Assembly (NCBI GenBank): GCA_049969935.1
Contig: JBMFNX010000001.1
Coordinates: forward strand, 62,001 to 126,000
From: JACIWG01 sp049969935
Lineage (GTDB): Archaea; Thermoproteota; Nitrososphaeria; JACIWG01
Length of the DNA stretch: 64,000 nt
Reading direction: 5' to 3'
A model generated the notes under the pieces. The model saw only the letters and a list, made by a program, of their open reading frames with translations. It did no database searches and had not been told where the DNA came from. Both the position numbers and the translations under genes were made by a program. Shown here one piece after another: positions 1-7,557 of the stretch (the first letter of the stretch is position 1; each line of letters begins with the position of its first letter).

Positions 1-572
1 GTAAACTTTATAATGTAAAACAAGATTGGACAAAATCATATTATCAACAGATTTCCGATTTACTAATTTCTTCAATTTCAGGAACAGAAAATAAAATTAT
101 TATAGTTGGACCGGGACATTTGAGACTAGGATTAAAAAATTTTATTGAAAACTCCCCAATTGGGAAAAAAGTTCAAGTCATGACAATTGAAGGAATAGAA
201 AACGGCGGATTCGATGGTATAAGACAGGCTATCAATTCAGAAGAATTTTTAAAAGTATTTAAGGAAAACTTTTTTGCTAAAGCAAGAACAGTTATGGAAA
301 AAATATTAATTTCAATTTACAAAGGTGATGGGCTAGCATTACTTTCACTAGATGAGATAGAAAAAGCTTCCATAGTTGGCGCATGCGAAAATCTTTTAAT
401 AACAAAAGATTTTCTCTTAAAAAATCCTGTAGAAGAAGAAAAAATAGTTCAAATTTTTTCTAACATTTTAAAGTATAAGGGAACAATTTATTTCCTCGAC
501 GAGAACACCAATACTGGAATTCAATTAAACACCCTTGGCGGAATAGCAGCTTATTTAAGATACAGAATTTAA
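1..572 (+). CDS. pelA: mRNA surveillance protein pelota, 5'-truncated
   Basis: Archaeal Pelota/Dom34, the aRF1 paralogue that rescues stalled ribosomes with aABCE1. Only the last ~190 residues are present; the frame is open from base 3, so the start lies outside the window. The visible part has the central-domain stretch IIIVGPGHL and the C-terminal ending GGIAAYLRYRI, which is typical of the eRF1/Pelota domain 3. No GGQ motif is seen, but the region where it could sit in aRF1 is largely outside the window. aRF1 itself is complete at 31.5 kb, so the two are separate genes. Confident in the family; the N-terminal Sm-like domain cannot be checked. Confidence 0.9.
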   Translation, partial: KLYNVKQDWTKSYYQQISDLLISSISGTENKIIIVGPGHLRLGLKNFIENSPIGKKVQVMTIEGIENGGFDGIRQAINSEEFLKVFKENFFAKARTVMEKILISIYKGDGLALLSLDEIEKASIVGACENLLITKDFLLKNPVEEEKIVQIFSNILKYKGTIYFLDENTNTGIQLNTLGGIAAYLRYRI

Positions 573-604
573 TTATTAGAATAAAAAATTTATACAAAAT
601 TGAT

Positions 605-943
605 TTAAAGTAGGAAGGGGAATATAATTTCAGAAATTAAAGCTAAAATCAGTGCACCCTTTATAAGGTCTAATCCTAGTCTTTTATTTAATCGGCTAAA
701 GTAGAGTAGAACACCAACCATACCTACAAGAGAATATGCAATTCGAGAAATATTTAATACTGCACTTTTAAGGATTATTATAACTTTTTCGAGCAAATTG
801 ACAAATTTAGAAGAAAGATTTTCAAATAATTCAGTTGAGTTGGAATCGGATAAACTATATCCTTTAGCGTAAACCAAAAAGATATTTATCACCACTAAAG
901 TAGTACATCCTAAGACAATAAGAAATATATTCTTAAACATCAT
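605..943 (-). CDS. small membrane protein, pilin-like (VirB2/CedA1-type?)
   Basis: A 112-residue protein read convergently with pelota. It has a hydrophobic N-terminus (about residues 5-26) that looks like a signal peptide or signal anchor, a polar stretch rich in Ser/Asn (30-45), and two hydrophobic helices (about 50-82 and 92-112) joined by a short basic loop, SRLNKRLGLD. This order, signal then two helices with a basic turn, is that of TrbC/VirB2-like conjugative pilins and of the archaeal CedA1/TedC DNA-transfer pilins. The assignment rests on architecture and the loop, not on an alignment. No VirB4- or CedB-like gene is visible in the window. It could also be an unrelated small membrane protein. 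Confidence 0.55.
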   Translation of the reverse strand: MMFKNIFLIVLGCTTLVVINIFLVYAKGYSLSDSNSTELFENLSSKFVNLLEKVIIILKSAVLNISRIAYSLVGMVGVLLYFSRLNKRLGLDLIKGALILALISEIIFPFLL

Positions 944-1040
944 CTTATATTGAAAATAGCATATATAACCACATATAAGGGGACAAGATTATAGTAAAAT
1001 GCAAATATAAAAAGTACCCCAAGGGTAGAATGGGTTAGAC

Positions 1041-1961
1041 ATGATCTGTTCCTTCTGTGGAGAAAAGGCGATATATTATAGAGCGTATAGTGGTAAACAC
1101 TTTTGTGTAACATGCTTTAAAAAGTCAATAGAAGAAAAAGTTATAAAAACTATATCAAAGTATAATATGCTAAATTATGGCGAAAAAATTTTACTCATGG
1201 TTTCAGGTGGAAAAGATAGTCTCGCTATGCTTAGAATCTTAAACAAAATAACCAAGGAACATGCTTCAGAAATTGTTGTTGCAACTATTGACGAAGGGAT
1301 AAAGGAGTATCGTGATGATGCCTTAGAAATTGTTAAGAGCGTATGTGCTGAATTAAATTTGCCACATTATATATTTAAATTTAAAGATCTTTTTGGATAC
1401 ACTATTGATGAAATCGCAGGTCTGAAAAAGGAATATTCAACTTGCAGTGTATGCGGCATATTTAGAAGAAGGGCAATAGATCTTATAGCACAAAAATTGA
1501 ATATTCATGTTGTTGCAACAGCACATAATTTAGATGATATAATTCAAACATTCCTAATAAACTTATTGAATAATGATCTAAAAAGATTAAAATGGAATTT
1601 ACCAGTACACTATGAGACATCCATTTTTCCTCAAAGAAGAATAAAACCATTAGCTGAAATCTATGAGGAAGAATTAGCACTTTTTTCTTTTTTAAATAAT
1701 GAACGTTTCCAAAAAATGGCTTGCCCATACATGCATGAAGGAATACGCTCACAGATTCGTGAGATTTTGAACGGACTAGAAAGAGATCATCCTGGAATAA
1801 AATATTCGCTATATCATTCTGCAATAGGTATATCAAAATCGTTAGCTATTTCAAAAAAAGAAAGAAAGAAATGTAAAATTTGTGGGATACCCACATTCAG
1901 TGAAAAATGTTCTTTATGCACTATATTATCAGAATTAAAAAATGAAAATATAGATAATTAA
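1041..1961 (+). CDS. ttuA: tRNA-5-methyluridine(54) 2-sulfurtransferase (TtuA family)
   Basis: A PP-loop ATPase that makes 2-thiouridine in tRNA; the TtuA group modifies position 54 in thermophiles. The N-terminal Zn site uses C3, C6, C22 and C25. The PP-loop SGGKDS lies at residues 55-60. The Fe-S ligands are expected in the CSVCG pair near residue 135 and the ACPYMHEG cysteine near 230. The motif TAHNLDD precedes a helical segment, and a C-terminal Zn ribbon (CKIC...CSLC) closes the protein. At 306 residues it has the normal family length. It could instead act at wobble U34 (NcsA role); the three Fe-S cysteines and both Zn ribbons fit either TtuA or NcsA. Confidence 0.88.
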   Translation: MICSFCGEKAIYYRAYSGKHFCVTCFKKSIEEKVIKTISKYNMLNYGEKILLMVSGGKDSLAMLRILNKITKEHASEIVVATIDEGIKEYRDDALEIVKSVCAELNLPHYIFKFKDLFGYTIDEIAGLKKEYSTCSVCGIFRRRAIDLIAQKLNIHVVATAHNLDDIIQTFLINLLNNDLKRLKWNLPVHYETSIFPQRRIKPLAEIYEEELALFSFLNNERFQKMACPYMHEGIRSQIREILNGLERDHPGIKYSLYHSAIGISKSLAISKKERKKCKICGIPTFSEKCSLCTILSELKNENIDN

Positions 1962-1962
1962 G

Positions 1963-1972
1963 TTAAAATATA
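1963..1972 (+). promoter_or_regulatory. TATA box of the SRP RNA gene
   Basis: The TATA-like sequence TTAAAATATA lies about 24 nt before the first base of the SRP RNA terminal helix, which is the expected archaeal spacing to a start site. It sits directly after the ttuA stop. Confidence 0.5.
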
Positions 1973-1990
1973 ACATCATAGTAACATTTT

Positions 1991-2308
1991 ATGGCGATAG
2001 GTAGGGCCGGGAGAATAGCCGCCTCCCAATATCCCGCAGTCGGCTATAGCGGGGGCCAGTAACCATTAGGTAAAACGCCTAAACAAGGAAACCGTTAACT
2101 CAATCCCGAAATGAACTCGCGCCGTGATGGGTGGACGCAAAAGGCGCTTCCTTCGAAGGAAGGAAGACGACCTTCAACTACCGAACCGGGTGAGGCCCGG
2201 GAGGGAGCAACCCTAAGGTAGGGTGTCCACGCTATCACGTCTACGTGAGGGATCGGGTAGAGTTAATAGGCCCTGTTTAGGCGTGAATACTAATGGGGCT
2301 ATCGCCAT
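1991..2308 (+). ncRNA. ffs: Signal recognition particle 7S RNA
   Basis: The 5' bases 1991-2000 (ATGGCGATAG) pair perfectly with 2299-2308 (CTATCGCCAT), forming the archaeal helix 1 that closes the molecule. The SRP54-binding helix 8 is at about 2184-2226: a GGTGAGGC side, a GGGA tetraloop and the GGAGCAACC side, as in other SRP RNAs. The 5' third (GGCCGGGAG...GGGGGCCAGTAACC) is the Alu domain. At about 318 nt it has the archaeal size. It is followed directly by a group of tRNAs. Confidence 0.93.
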
Positions 2309-2357
2309 CTTCACAAAAAGATTTTAAGCTAAATATTTCTTAATTTAGCGTTCAGAG

Positions 2358-2443
2358 GCCGGGATCGCCCAGCCAGGCAGGGCACAGGGTTGCTAACCCT
2401 GCGTCTCTTACGAGACTCGGGGGTTCAAATCCCCCTCCCGGCG
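2358..2443 (+). tRNA. tRNA-Ser (GCT)
   Basis: The acceptor stem is GCCGGGA/TCCCGGC with discriminator G. The anticodon loop TTGCTAA sits on a CAGGG/CCCTG stem, giving anticodon GCT. A long variable arm (TCTCTTACGAGA) makes it a class II tRNA, and the T arm is GGGGGTTCAAATCCCCC. No intron. Confidence 0.95.
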
Positions 2444-2499
2444 TTTTTTATAGTTTTTAGGAAAAAGAATTTAAATTTAAATGAAGAAGAATATTGTGT

Positions 2500-2574
2500 G
2501 GGCCAGTGGTCTAGTCCGGTTAAGACAACGCCCTTACACGGCGTAAATCCCAGGTTCAAATCCTGGCTGGCCCA
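2500..2574 (+). tRNA. tRNA-Val (TAC)
   Basis: The acceptor stem is GGGCCAG/CTGGCCC with discriminator A. The anticodon loop CTTACAC on a CGCC/GGCG stem gives anticodon TAC. The T arm is CCAGGTTCAAATCCTGG. No intron. Confidence 0.93.
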
Positions 2575-2835
2575 CTTCAATTTTTTGCTTCTTTCCAGTA
2601 TTGTCAATACAGTTTGGATTTTTGAGAATTCTTTGTTGGATATACTTTTGGAGAAATATTGGTCTCTCCTTTACATTTATTGTTATGATAACAACATATT
2701 ATTAGGTATGAAATTTGGTTCATTTTTCCGGCTCCTCCAAGGTTTATTACTAATTGTTTTGAAACAAGAGAAAATCTTTTCGACTGTAATTTTTGCAAAA
2801 ATTTTATATCTATCAATTTTTTTACTCTTTTTAGG

Positions 2836-2910
2836 GGGTCCATAGCTCAGCTTGGTTAGAGCGTTCGGCTGATAACCGAAAGATCGCCGGTTCAAATCCG
2901 GCTGGACCCA
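2836..2910 (+). tRNA. tRNA-Ile (GAT)
   Basis: The acceptor stem is GGGTCCA/TGGACCC with discriminator A. The anticodon loop CTGATAA on a TTCGG/CCGAA stem gives GAT. The 260 bases between this gene and tRNA-Val hold nothing I can support; reading frames there have no recognisable product. Confidence 0.95.
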
Positions 2911-3020
2911 CATTTAGGTGAGAAACTTTGATCCTTCTGCAATAATATTTAAATTTTTTTATAATGTTAAAGTGTACATTGAAACAGTTTATAAATAAGA
3001 TTGTGTAATATTCTTTTTTA

Positions 3021-3782
3021 TTGCAGAGAGAATATATTTTAGCCTGTCTATATTATCTTATGTTTAATTTTTTATGCATGATTATACTTCTTGTTACAAA
3101 TTTCTTTCCATTTGTAAGAGAGATTATGTCTTTGTCTTGGAGAACACCATGGGGCATTATTACATCGATTTTAGTTCACCATGATATTGAACACTTTTTA
3201 TTAAATTTCCAAGCTATGATGACATTTCTCCTCTTCTACATTTTGTTAAATATGATAAATCAAGAGATGAAAATCAATGGATTATCTTTTTATTTTAGCC
3301 CATTTATCTCTGCTATTTTAGCTAATATGCTTTCTCTATTGATATTTCCTGAATATACTTCTTTAGGAGCCTCAGGCGTTTATTCTGCAATGGAAGGTTA
3401 TGATTTTGCTTTAGCCTTAACATATTTGATCACAAACTTTAAAAATATTAAATCTTTGAGCGGATTAAATAAAAAAATACCTGCAATAATTTTTAATTCT
3501 TTTATAATGATGTACATTTTTTTAGACATACTTTTTTCTCCAACTTATTCAAGAGGCTCTAGTTACAATTCTTTTGTTCACTGGATAAGCTTTTTTATAA
3601 ACTTCATAGTGACTGCAATTATTTTTGGAGAAGAACTATTGATACATCTTCTATTTTTTTGTAGTGGTCTTACTATCTTTTTAATAAGATACGTTATTAA
3701 ATGCTCTTACTATTTTATTAAAATAAAACATAAGCGTTATATAATGCGCGCAGTTAATTTGGTGCAAGAAACTATTTATTAA
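3021..3782 (+). CDS. rhomboid-family intramembrane serine protease
   Basis: A 253-residue polytopic membrane protein with six or so hydrophobic segments. The rhomboid hallmarks are present in order: HHDIEHFLLN (the H..HxxxN region of TM2, about residues 50-60), GASGVYSA with the nucleophilic serine (about 117-124), and a histidine in SFVHWISFF (about 188) for the catalytic dyad. Rhomboids cleave substrates within the membrane; the substrate cannot be deduced. The start is a TTG, and an in-frame ATG lies at codon 14. It stands alone between tRNA-Ile and the Lys-rich microORF, so it offers no operon clue. Confidence 0.75.
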   Translation: MQREYILACLYYLMFNFLCMIILLVTNFFPFVREIMSLSWRTPWGIITSILVHHDIEHFLLNFQAMMTFLLFYILLNMINQEMKINGLSFYFSPFISAILANMLSLLIFPEYTSLGASGVYSAMEGYDFALALTYLITNFKNIKSLSGLNKKIPAIIFNSFIMMYIFLDILFSPTYSRGSSYNSFVHWISFFINFIVTAIIFGEELLIHLLFFCSGLTIFLIRYVIKCSYYFIKIKHKRYIMRAVNLVQETIY

Positions 3783-3848
3783 CAATTTGAAGTTAAATAG
3801 TAATATTTAAATATAAGGAAAAAAAGTAAATTTTTTAGGTGACCTGTC

Positions 3849-3923
3849 TTGGCTAAGAAGAAAGCCAAGAAGGAAACCGAAACTGCCCAAACTGCCCAGA
3901 GCGGCGAGCAGAAGAAGGCTTGA
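3849..3923 (+). CDS. 24-residue Lys/Ala/Glu-rich peptide
   Basis: The reading frame starts at a TTG and encodes a highly charged peptide (starting MAKKKAKKETET, ending GEQKKA). GGTGA lies 7 nt before the start as a good ribosome-binding site, and a TATA-like TTTAAATATA occurs at about 3806-3815. Codon choice is clearly more GC-rich (AAG, GCC, GAG) than in neighbouring genes, as in strongly expressed genes. No family is recognised. It could also be a very short unstructured nucleic-acid-binding peptide or a non-translated stretch, but the RBS and codon use favour translation. Confidence 0.5.
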   Translation: MAKKKAKKETETAQTAQSGEQKKA

Positions 3924-4002
3924 AATAAATGAGTTCTTTTTAATTTATTAATTCCCTCTTTATTTTTTTAAAGTACTTAGGCGTTAATTTTTTTGGTTTT
4001 AG

Positions 4003-4074
4003 TGGACCGGGCGGGATTTGAACCCGCGACCTCCCGAGTGCAAGTCGGGTATTCTACCGCTGAACTACCGGCCC
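4003..4074 (-). tRNA. tRNA-Ala (TGC)
   Basis: On the minus strand the acceptor is GGGCCGG/CCGGTCC with discriminator A. The anticodon loop CTTGCAC on a CCCGA/TCGGG stem gives TGC. The usual spacer tRNA-Ala of many archaeal rRNA operons is absent from the operon at 28.6 kb, and this unlinked copy supplies the isoacceptor. Confidence 0.93.
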
Positions 4075-4119
4075 GTTCTTTATAGGGTTTGTTGAAAACA
4101 TATTTATAGATAAAATTTT

Positions 4120-4722
4120 TTGGTTTCATTGTTGAAGGACAGTAGCCTTGCAAATTGGTTTTCGACTTTGCTTTCTGCACCTATTGTTAGTACTGTCTTT
4201 TGTGTTCTTGCCCCACATTATGTAGGATATTCTCTTGACATCGGATATCTTGTTTTGGTTTTGATGAGCATATTTTTCTATGCATTCCTACCCTTCTCTT
4301 CCACATTTGTAAGAATTATAAAACGGAATGATGATATTTATATTTCAGAGTTAAAAGAGAGACCGAAACATTTTATTGTAGGAATGTTAGGATATATTAT
4401 TAGTGCAATTATATTTTTTGGGATCAAGTTAACTTATTATGTGATATTTTCTATAACATCATTGATTGTAGCATTTATAACTTTGATTATAACATTAAGA
4501 TGGAAAATTAGTATTCATGTAATAGGGTTTTGCACGCCTTTAACACTCCTTTCTATAATTTCTAAAGGTATTTTTTGTCCGCTATTGATCTTTACACCAA
4601 TATTAATGTGGGCTAGAGTAAAGGTTAAGGCTCATAATTGGTTACAAGTTCTTGCTGGCGCTTTTTTAGGCATATTTGGAACTATATTTTTTGAATATTT
4701 TTTAGAAAACCTATTAATTTAG
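4120..4722 (+). CDS. PAP2-like membrane protein
   Basis: A 200-residue protein with five or six hydrophobic segments. Three spaced elements resemble the PAP2 phosphatase signature: ELKERP near residue 80, WKISIHVIG near 127-135 in place of PSGH, and WARVKVKAHNWLQVLAG near 165-181, which keeps the R-x5-H spacing of the third motif. The final Asp of the third motif is Gln here. PAP2 enzymes dephosphorylate lipid phosphates such as polyprenyl diphosphate. The changed motif residues mean it may have lost or altered activity. Several TTG starts are possible, at 4120 and 4129. It converges on rpiA with a 4-nt overlap. Confidence 0.5.
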   Translation: MVSLLKDSSLANWFSTLLSAPIVSTVFCVLAPHYVGYSLDIGYLVLVLMSIFFYAFLPFSSTFVRIIKRNDDIYISELKERPKHFIVGMLGYIISAIIFFGIKLTYYVIFSITSLIVAFITLIITLRWKISIHVIGFCTPLTLLSIISKGIFCPLLIFTPILMWARVKVKAHNWLQVLAGAFLGIFGTIFFEYFLENLLI

Positions 4723-5423
4723 TCTAGAGTGATTATTTTAAACCCTTTATCATTTATTAAATAGATTTTTGAAGGTTTTTTTGTAAATAAACCGACTTCA
4801 ATTACACCGGGTTGTGATTTTATTTCTTTTTCTATGCTAGGTGGATCAGTTATTTCTTTAAAAGTTGCATCTAATATCATGTTCCCATTTTCTGTAAAAA
4901 TTGGAAAACCTCTTATGTCCTTTCTTATTTCTGGTATACAATTAATTTTTTTCAGATAATTTAAAATAAAATTGATAGAGAATGGGGACACTTCTATCGG
5001 TACTGGACAATCAGTACCTAGTTTACTTACAAATTTTTTATTTTGAACTAACAAAATTATCTTTTTTGAATTGTACATCAAAATCTTTTCTTTTAAAAGG
5101 GCACCGCCGCCACCCTTTATAGAAAAAAAAGTTTTTTCTTCAATTTGATCTACACTGTCTATATACAAGTCAATTTCCCCCGAAGTTATAGTGTCGGCGA
5201 CTTCAAAGCCGTTTTCTTTTAATTTAAGTAATATTTGATATGAAGTTGGGAGATATTTTGTGCCATTTTTACAGATAATGGAAAGATTGTCTAGAAACGC
5301 TGACACTGTCCTTCCACTGCCTACACCTACAATTTTTGACTTCCTTATTTCATCTATTAGGGATTTAGCAATTTCTAAAAAAATGGTTGGAACAGACAAC
5401 TTAGGTGGTCTCCTCCACGTCAA
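4719..5423 (-). CDS. rpiA: ribose-5-phosphate isomerase A
   Basis: Interconverts ribose 5-phosphate and ribulose 5-phosphate, supplying ribose for nucleotides. The family motifs are visible: VGVGSGRT (about residues 36-43), IDSVDQI (about 90) at the place of the usual DGADE loop, and KGGGGALLKEK (about 101-111) with the catalytic Lys and Glu. The DGADE Glu is Gln here, although both Asp residues remain. The length of 234 is normal. The gene overlaps the coiled-coil gene upstream by 23 nt, so the two probably share a transcript. The N-terminal leader MTWRRPP may be untranslated if a later start is used. Confidence 0.9.
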   Translation of the reverse strand: MTWRRPPKLSVPTIFLEIAKSLIDEIRKSKIVGVGSGRTVSAFLDNLSIICKNGTKYLPTSYQILLKLKENGFEVADTITSGEIDLYIDSVDQIEEKTFFSIKGGGGALLKEKILMYNSKKIILLVQNKKFVSKLGTDCPVPIEVSPFSINFILNYLKKINCIPEIRKDIRGFPIFTENGNMILDATFKEITDPPSIEKEIKSQPGVIEVGLFTKKPSKIYLINDKGFKIITLD

Positions 5424-6048
5424 TTTGTTCTAACTTTTCCAGAGCCTTTAGGATTTCCTCTCGGTAACGTTTGAGTTCTCTTTCTATAGAAGATTCAAGT
5501 GGCCTAGAGGGTCTTTTTTCAACTTTAGTTGTTGGTTGTGTAGGTTGTACAACTTTTTCTGATGAAGGTATTTGTGGAGTAGATTTTATTTTTTGTATAT
5601 CAAGTCTGTTAATTGCTTTTTCAAGCTTTTTATCAACTTCATCAATCTTTCTAGAGAGTAAATTCACGAGTTCATTCCTCAGATTTTCAAGTTCACTTAC
5701 TTCTATTATTAGTTCTAAATTTTCAAGCTTTTTATCAACTTCTTGTAATTGCTCTTTGTACTTTTTAACTAAAAAATCTCGTTCATCCTTTGAAATTTGG
5801 CCTTGTGCCTCCAGCTCAAACACACGAGTTATTGCACTACTTAAAAGATCCTTTTCAAGCAATAAAGTTTTTACTTCTTGCTTAGCACTTTTAGCTTCTT
5901 CTTCAGGAATTGTTAATTGTTTAGTTGGAGGAGTGGAATAGCTTATTTTAGATTGCTTTTTAACTCTAACTCTATATATTAGAAAACTTATAATACCAGT
6001 GGCCAAGGAGCCGACAGCAAGACCGAGCACTAGATCATTTAGAGACAT
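5401..6048 (-). CDS. membrane-anchored coiled-coil protein
   Basis: A 215-residue protein of unknown function. One N-terminal TM helix (about residues 6-25) is followed by RVRVKKQ, which puts the rest in the cytoplasm. Residues 45-140 are rich in Glu, Lys and Leu with heptad character and should form a long coiled coil; a Pro/Thr-rich linker (about 155-180) leads to a second short helical segment rich in Glu and Leu. The 3' end overlaps rpiA. Small tethered coiled coils of this kind are often scaffolds, but nothing here fixes a partner. Confidence 0.7.
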   Translation of the reverse strand: MSLNDLVLGLAVGSLATGIISFLIYRVRVKKQSKISYSTPPTKQLTIPEEEAKSAKQEVKTLLLEKDLLSSAITRVFELEAQGQISKDERDFLVKKYKEQLQEVDKKLENLELIIEVSELENLRNELVNLLSRKIDEVDKKLEKAINRLDIQKIKSTPQIPSSEKVVQPTQPTTKVEKRPSRPLESSIERELKRYREEILKALEKLEQIDVEETT

Positions 6049-6125
6049 TTACAATCTATCTTGTCAAGTACATAATTTAAATGTATTGGTATACTATTTA
6101 TACTTCCCAATGAATTTAGGGTAAA

Positions 6126-6272
6126 TTATTTTCTAAGTTTTTTAGAGTAACCAAATCCGCAACTTGCACATCTTTTTTTACGAACATGAAAAGAGGGTTT
6201 ACCGCATCTTCTACATATTATGTGGGTTCGAGGGCGTTTTCCCTTCATTCCAAAAGAGGAGGTACCTTTCAA
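6126..6272 (-). CDS. rpl37e: 50S ribosomal protein L37e
   Basis: A 48-residue ribosomal protein. It starts (TTG) MKGTSSFGMKGKRPRTH and contains a four-Cys zinc ribbon, CRRCG ... CASCG, ending GYSKKLRK. GGTGA is placed 7-8 nt before the TTG. It lies 15 nt after the Sm-like gene in the same direction, and lsm-rpl37e is a widespread archaeal pair. Confidence 0.93.
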   Translation of the reverse strand: MKGTSSFGMKGKRPRTHIICRRCGKPSFHVRKKRCASCGFGYSKKLRK

Positions 6273-6287
6273 CTATTTTCACCTTTT

Positions 6288-6515
6288 TTATGGTGATGGG
6301 GAAATTAGTATAACATTGTCACCGCGTACAACGATTGTACCTAATGCGGAGGTACGTCCATCATCTAATATTTCTTCTGACTGTTCAAGTAAAAAGTTCA
6401 TATGCTGGTCATAACCTTTTAGGACACCACGTATTGCACGACCACTTTTTAATTTTATTAATACTATTTTGCCCAAACTTTTTTCTAGCATTTTGACTGC
6501 CAAGTCTAGGGACAA
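6288..6515 (-). CDS. lsm: Sm-like archaeal protein (LSm)
   Basis: A 75-residue RNA-binding protein that should form a heptameric ring. The Sm1 motif spans GKIVLIKLKSGRAIRGVLKGYDQHMNFLL (in parts) and the Sm2 motif is LGTIVVRGDNVILISP. The U-tract binding residues correspond to DQHMN and RGDN. It is the first gene of a pair with rpl37e. The start is TTG, giving MSLDLAVKMLEKSLG, which matches the usual short N-terminal helix. Confidence 0.93.
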   Translation of the reverse strand: MSLDLAVKMLEKSLGKIVLIKLKSGRAIRGVLKGYDQHMNFLLEQSEEILDDGRTSALGTIVVRGDNVILISPSP

Positions 6516-6646
6516 TTTAGATCGCCTGCTGATATCAACTCTAAAAAACCTTGTTTATTTACCTTACTTTTTATGAATTCATGCGACAATATGTATAGCG
6601 TCATGTTTTGTGATAAATTTAAGAGGGAAAATATGTTAGGAAGTGT

Positions 6647-7138
6647 GTGCATCAGTTTTATCTTTCCAAAAAAGATACAAAAAAAATAGAGGAGGAGATA
6701 AAGAATAGATTCAGAGTTGAAGTTGAGGGAATAGAATACGTAGGCAATCGTGTAATTGAATTAGATAAAGATACAAAAATTTTTGTCCTGGGAAAGATTA
6801 TTTTAATTAGGGAAAAAGAAAAACTTTTTCCTTCACTAGCTTGCGGAGAGAACTTTCTTTCGAAGTTTCCATCTATAAAAGTTGATGTAGGTGCAATACC
6901 TCATATATGTAGAGGGGCAAAAATAATGAGACCTGGTATAGTGACTTTTGAAAAAAATTTTAATCTTAATGATATAGTATGTATAAAAGAAAATACTTAC
7001 AATAAATTTATTGCTATAGGAGAGGCGTTGATGAACAAAGAGGACGCGGAGAAAAGAGAAAAGGGGCCAGTATTAGATAATTTGCATTACATTGGAGATA
7101 AATATTGGATACTTTTAAAAAATGCGAGGATAATTTAA
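6647..7138 (+). CDS. PUA-domain RNA-binding protein (MCT-1/Tma20-like)
   Basis: A 163-residue protein with a pre-PUA domain (about 1-75) and a PUA domain (about 77-160: VDVGAIPHICRGAKIMRPGI ... IAIGEALMNKEDA). This is the two-domain layout of archaeal homologues of MCT-1 and of the N-terminal part of eIF2D, which bind tRNA and the small subunit during initiation or recycling. The start is GTG with AGGAAG upstream. It stands between lsm and sepF. Confidence 0.8.
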   Translation: MHQFYLSKKDTKKIEEEIKNRFRVEVEGIEYVGNRVIELDKDTKIFVLGKIILIREKEKLFPSLACGENFLSKFPSIKVDVGAIPHICRGAKIMRPGIVTFEKNFNLNDIVCIKENTYNKFIAIGEALMNKEDAEKREKGPVLDNLHYIGDKYWILLKNARII

Positions 7139-7269
7139 TGAACGGATTTAAAATAATAATTTTGTTAATTCTAGCATTGGATAATGATTCTAAAAATTTT
7201 ATCAACAGCTTAAAATATGCTAACATTTAAAAAGAAGTTCGGGATAAGTAAATAAGAAGGCGTTGAGCC

Positions 7270-7557
7270 TTGTCAAGCGAATTAATTAATAAAGGAAAAC
7301 AAGAAGGAGTAAAGATGATCCTAAAGGCATATCCTTTAAAGTCACTTAGTGAGATTGAAAAGGTTAAGGAAGACCTTGAAAATAATACAATTGTAATTTT
7401 AAGAATTACACCTTTAGCCCAAAAGAATATTGATGAATTAAAAGAGGCTGTTAGTAAACTCTATGAAATAGCCACCTCAAGCGGGGGAGACATTGCCAGA
7501 TTGGGTGAAGACAGAATTATCCTTACACCTCCCTCAGTTTATATATGGAGAGGTTAA
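7270..7557 (+). CDS. sepF: cell division protein SepF
   Basis: A 95-residue archaeal SepF, the membrane anchor for FtsZ. The fold is recognised from the strand NTIVILRITPL (about 37-48), a helix, then SSGGDIARLGEDRIILTPPSVYIW (in parts), the conserved C-terminal strand pair. The N-terminal helix, before KMILKAYPL, probably carries the membrane-targeting sequence. Its presence implies FtsZ-based division even though ftsZ is not in this window. The start is TTG. Confidence 0.85.
   Translation: MSSELINKGKQEGVKMILKAYPLKSLSEIEKVKEDLENNTIVILRITPLAQKNIDELKEAVSKLYEIATSSGGDIARLGEDRIILTPPSVYIWRG

Noticed and set aside
1483..1836. A 117-codon frame antisense to ttuA
   Set aside because: It lies wholly inside a well-supported gene and shows no family motif.
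2390..2845. A 151-codon frame running through tRNA-Ser, tRNA-Val and the gap before tRNA-Ile
   Set aside because: It reads through two well-folded tRNA genes and has no recognisable protein features.
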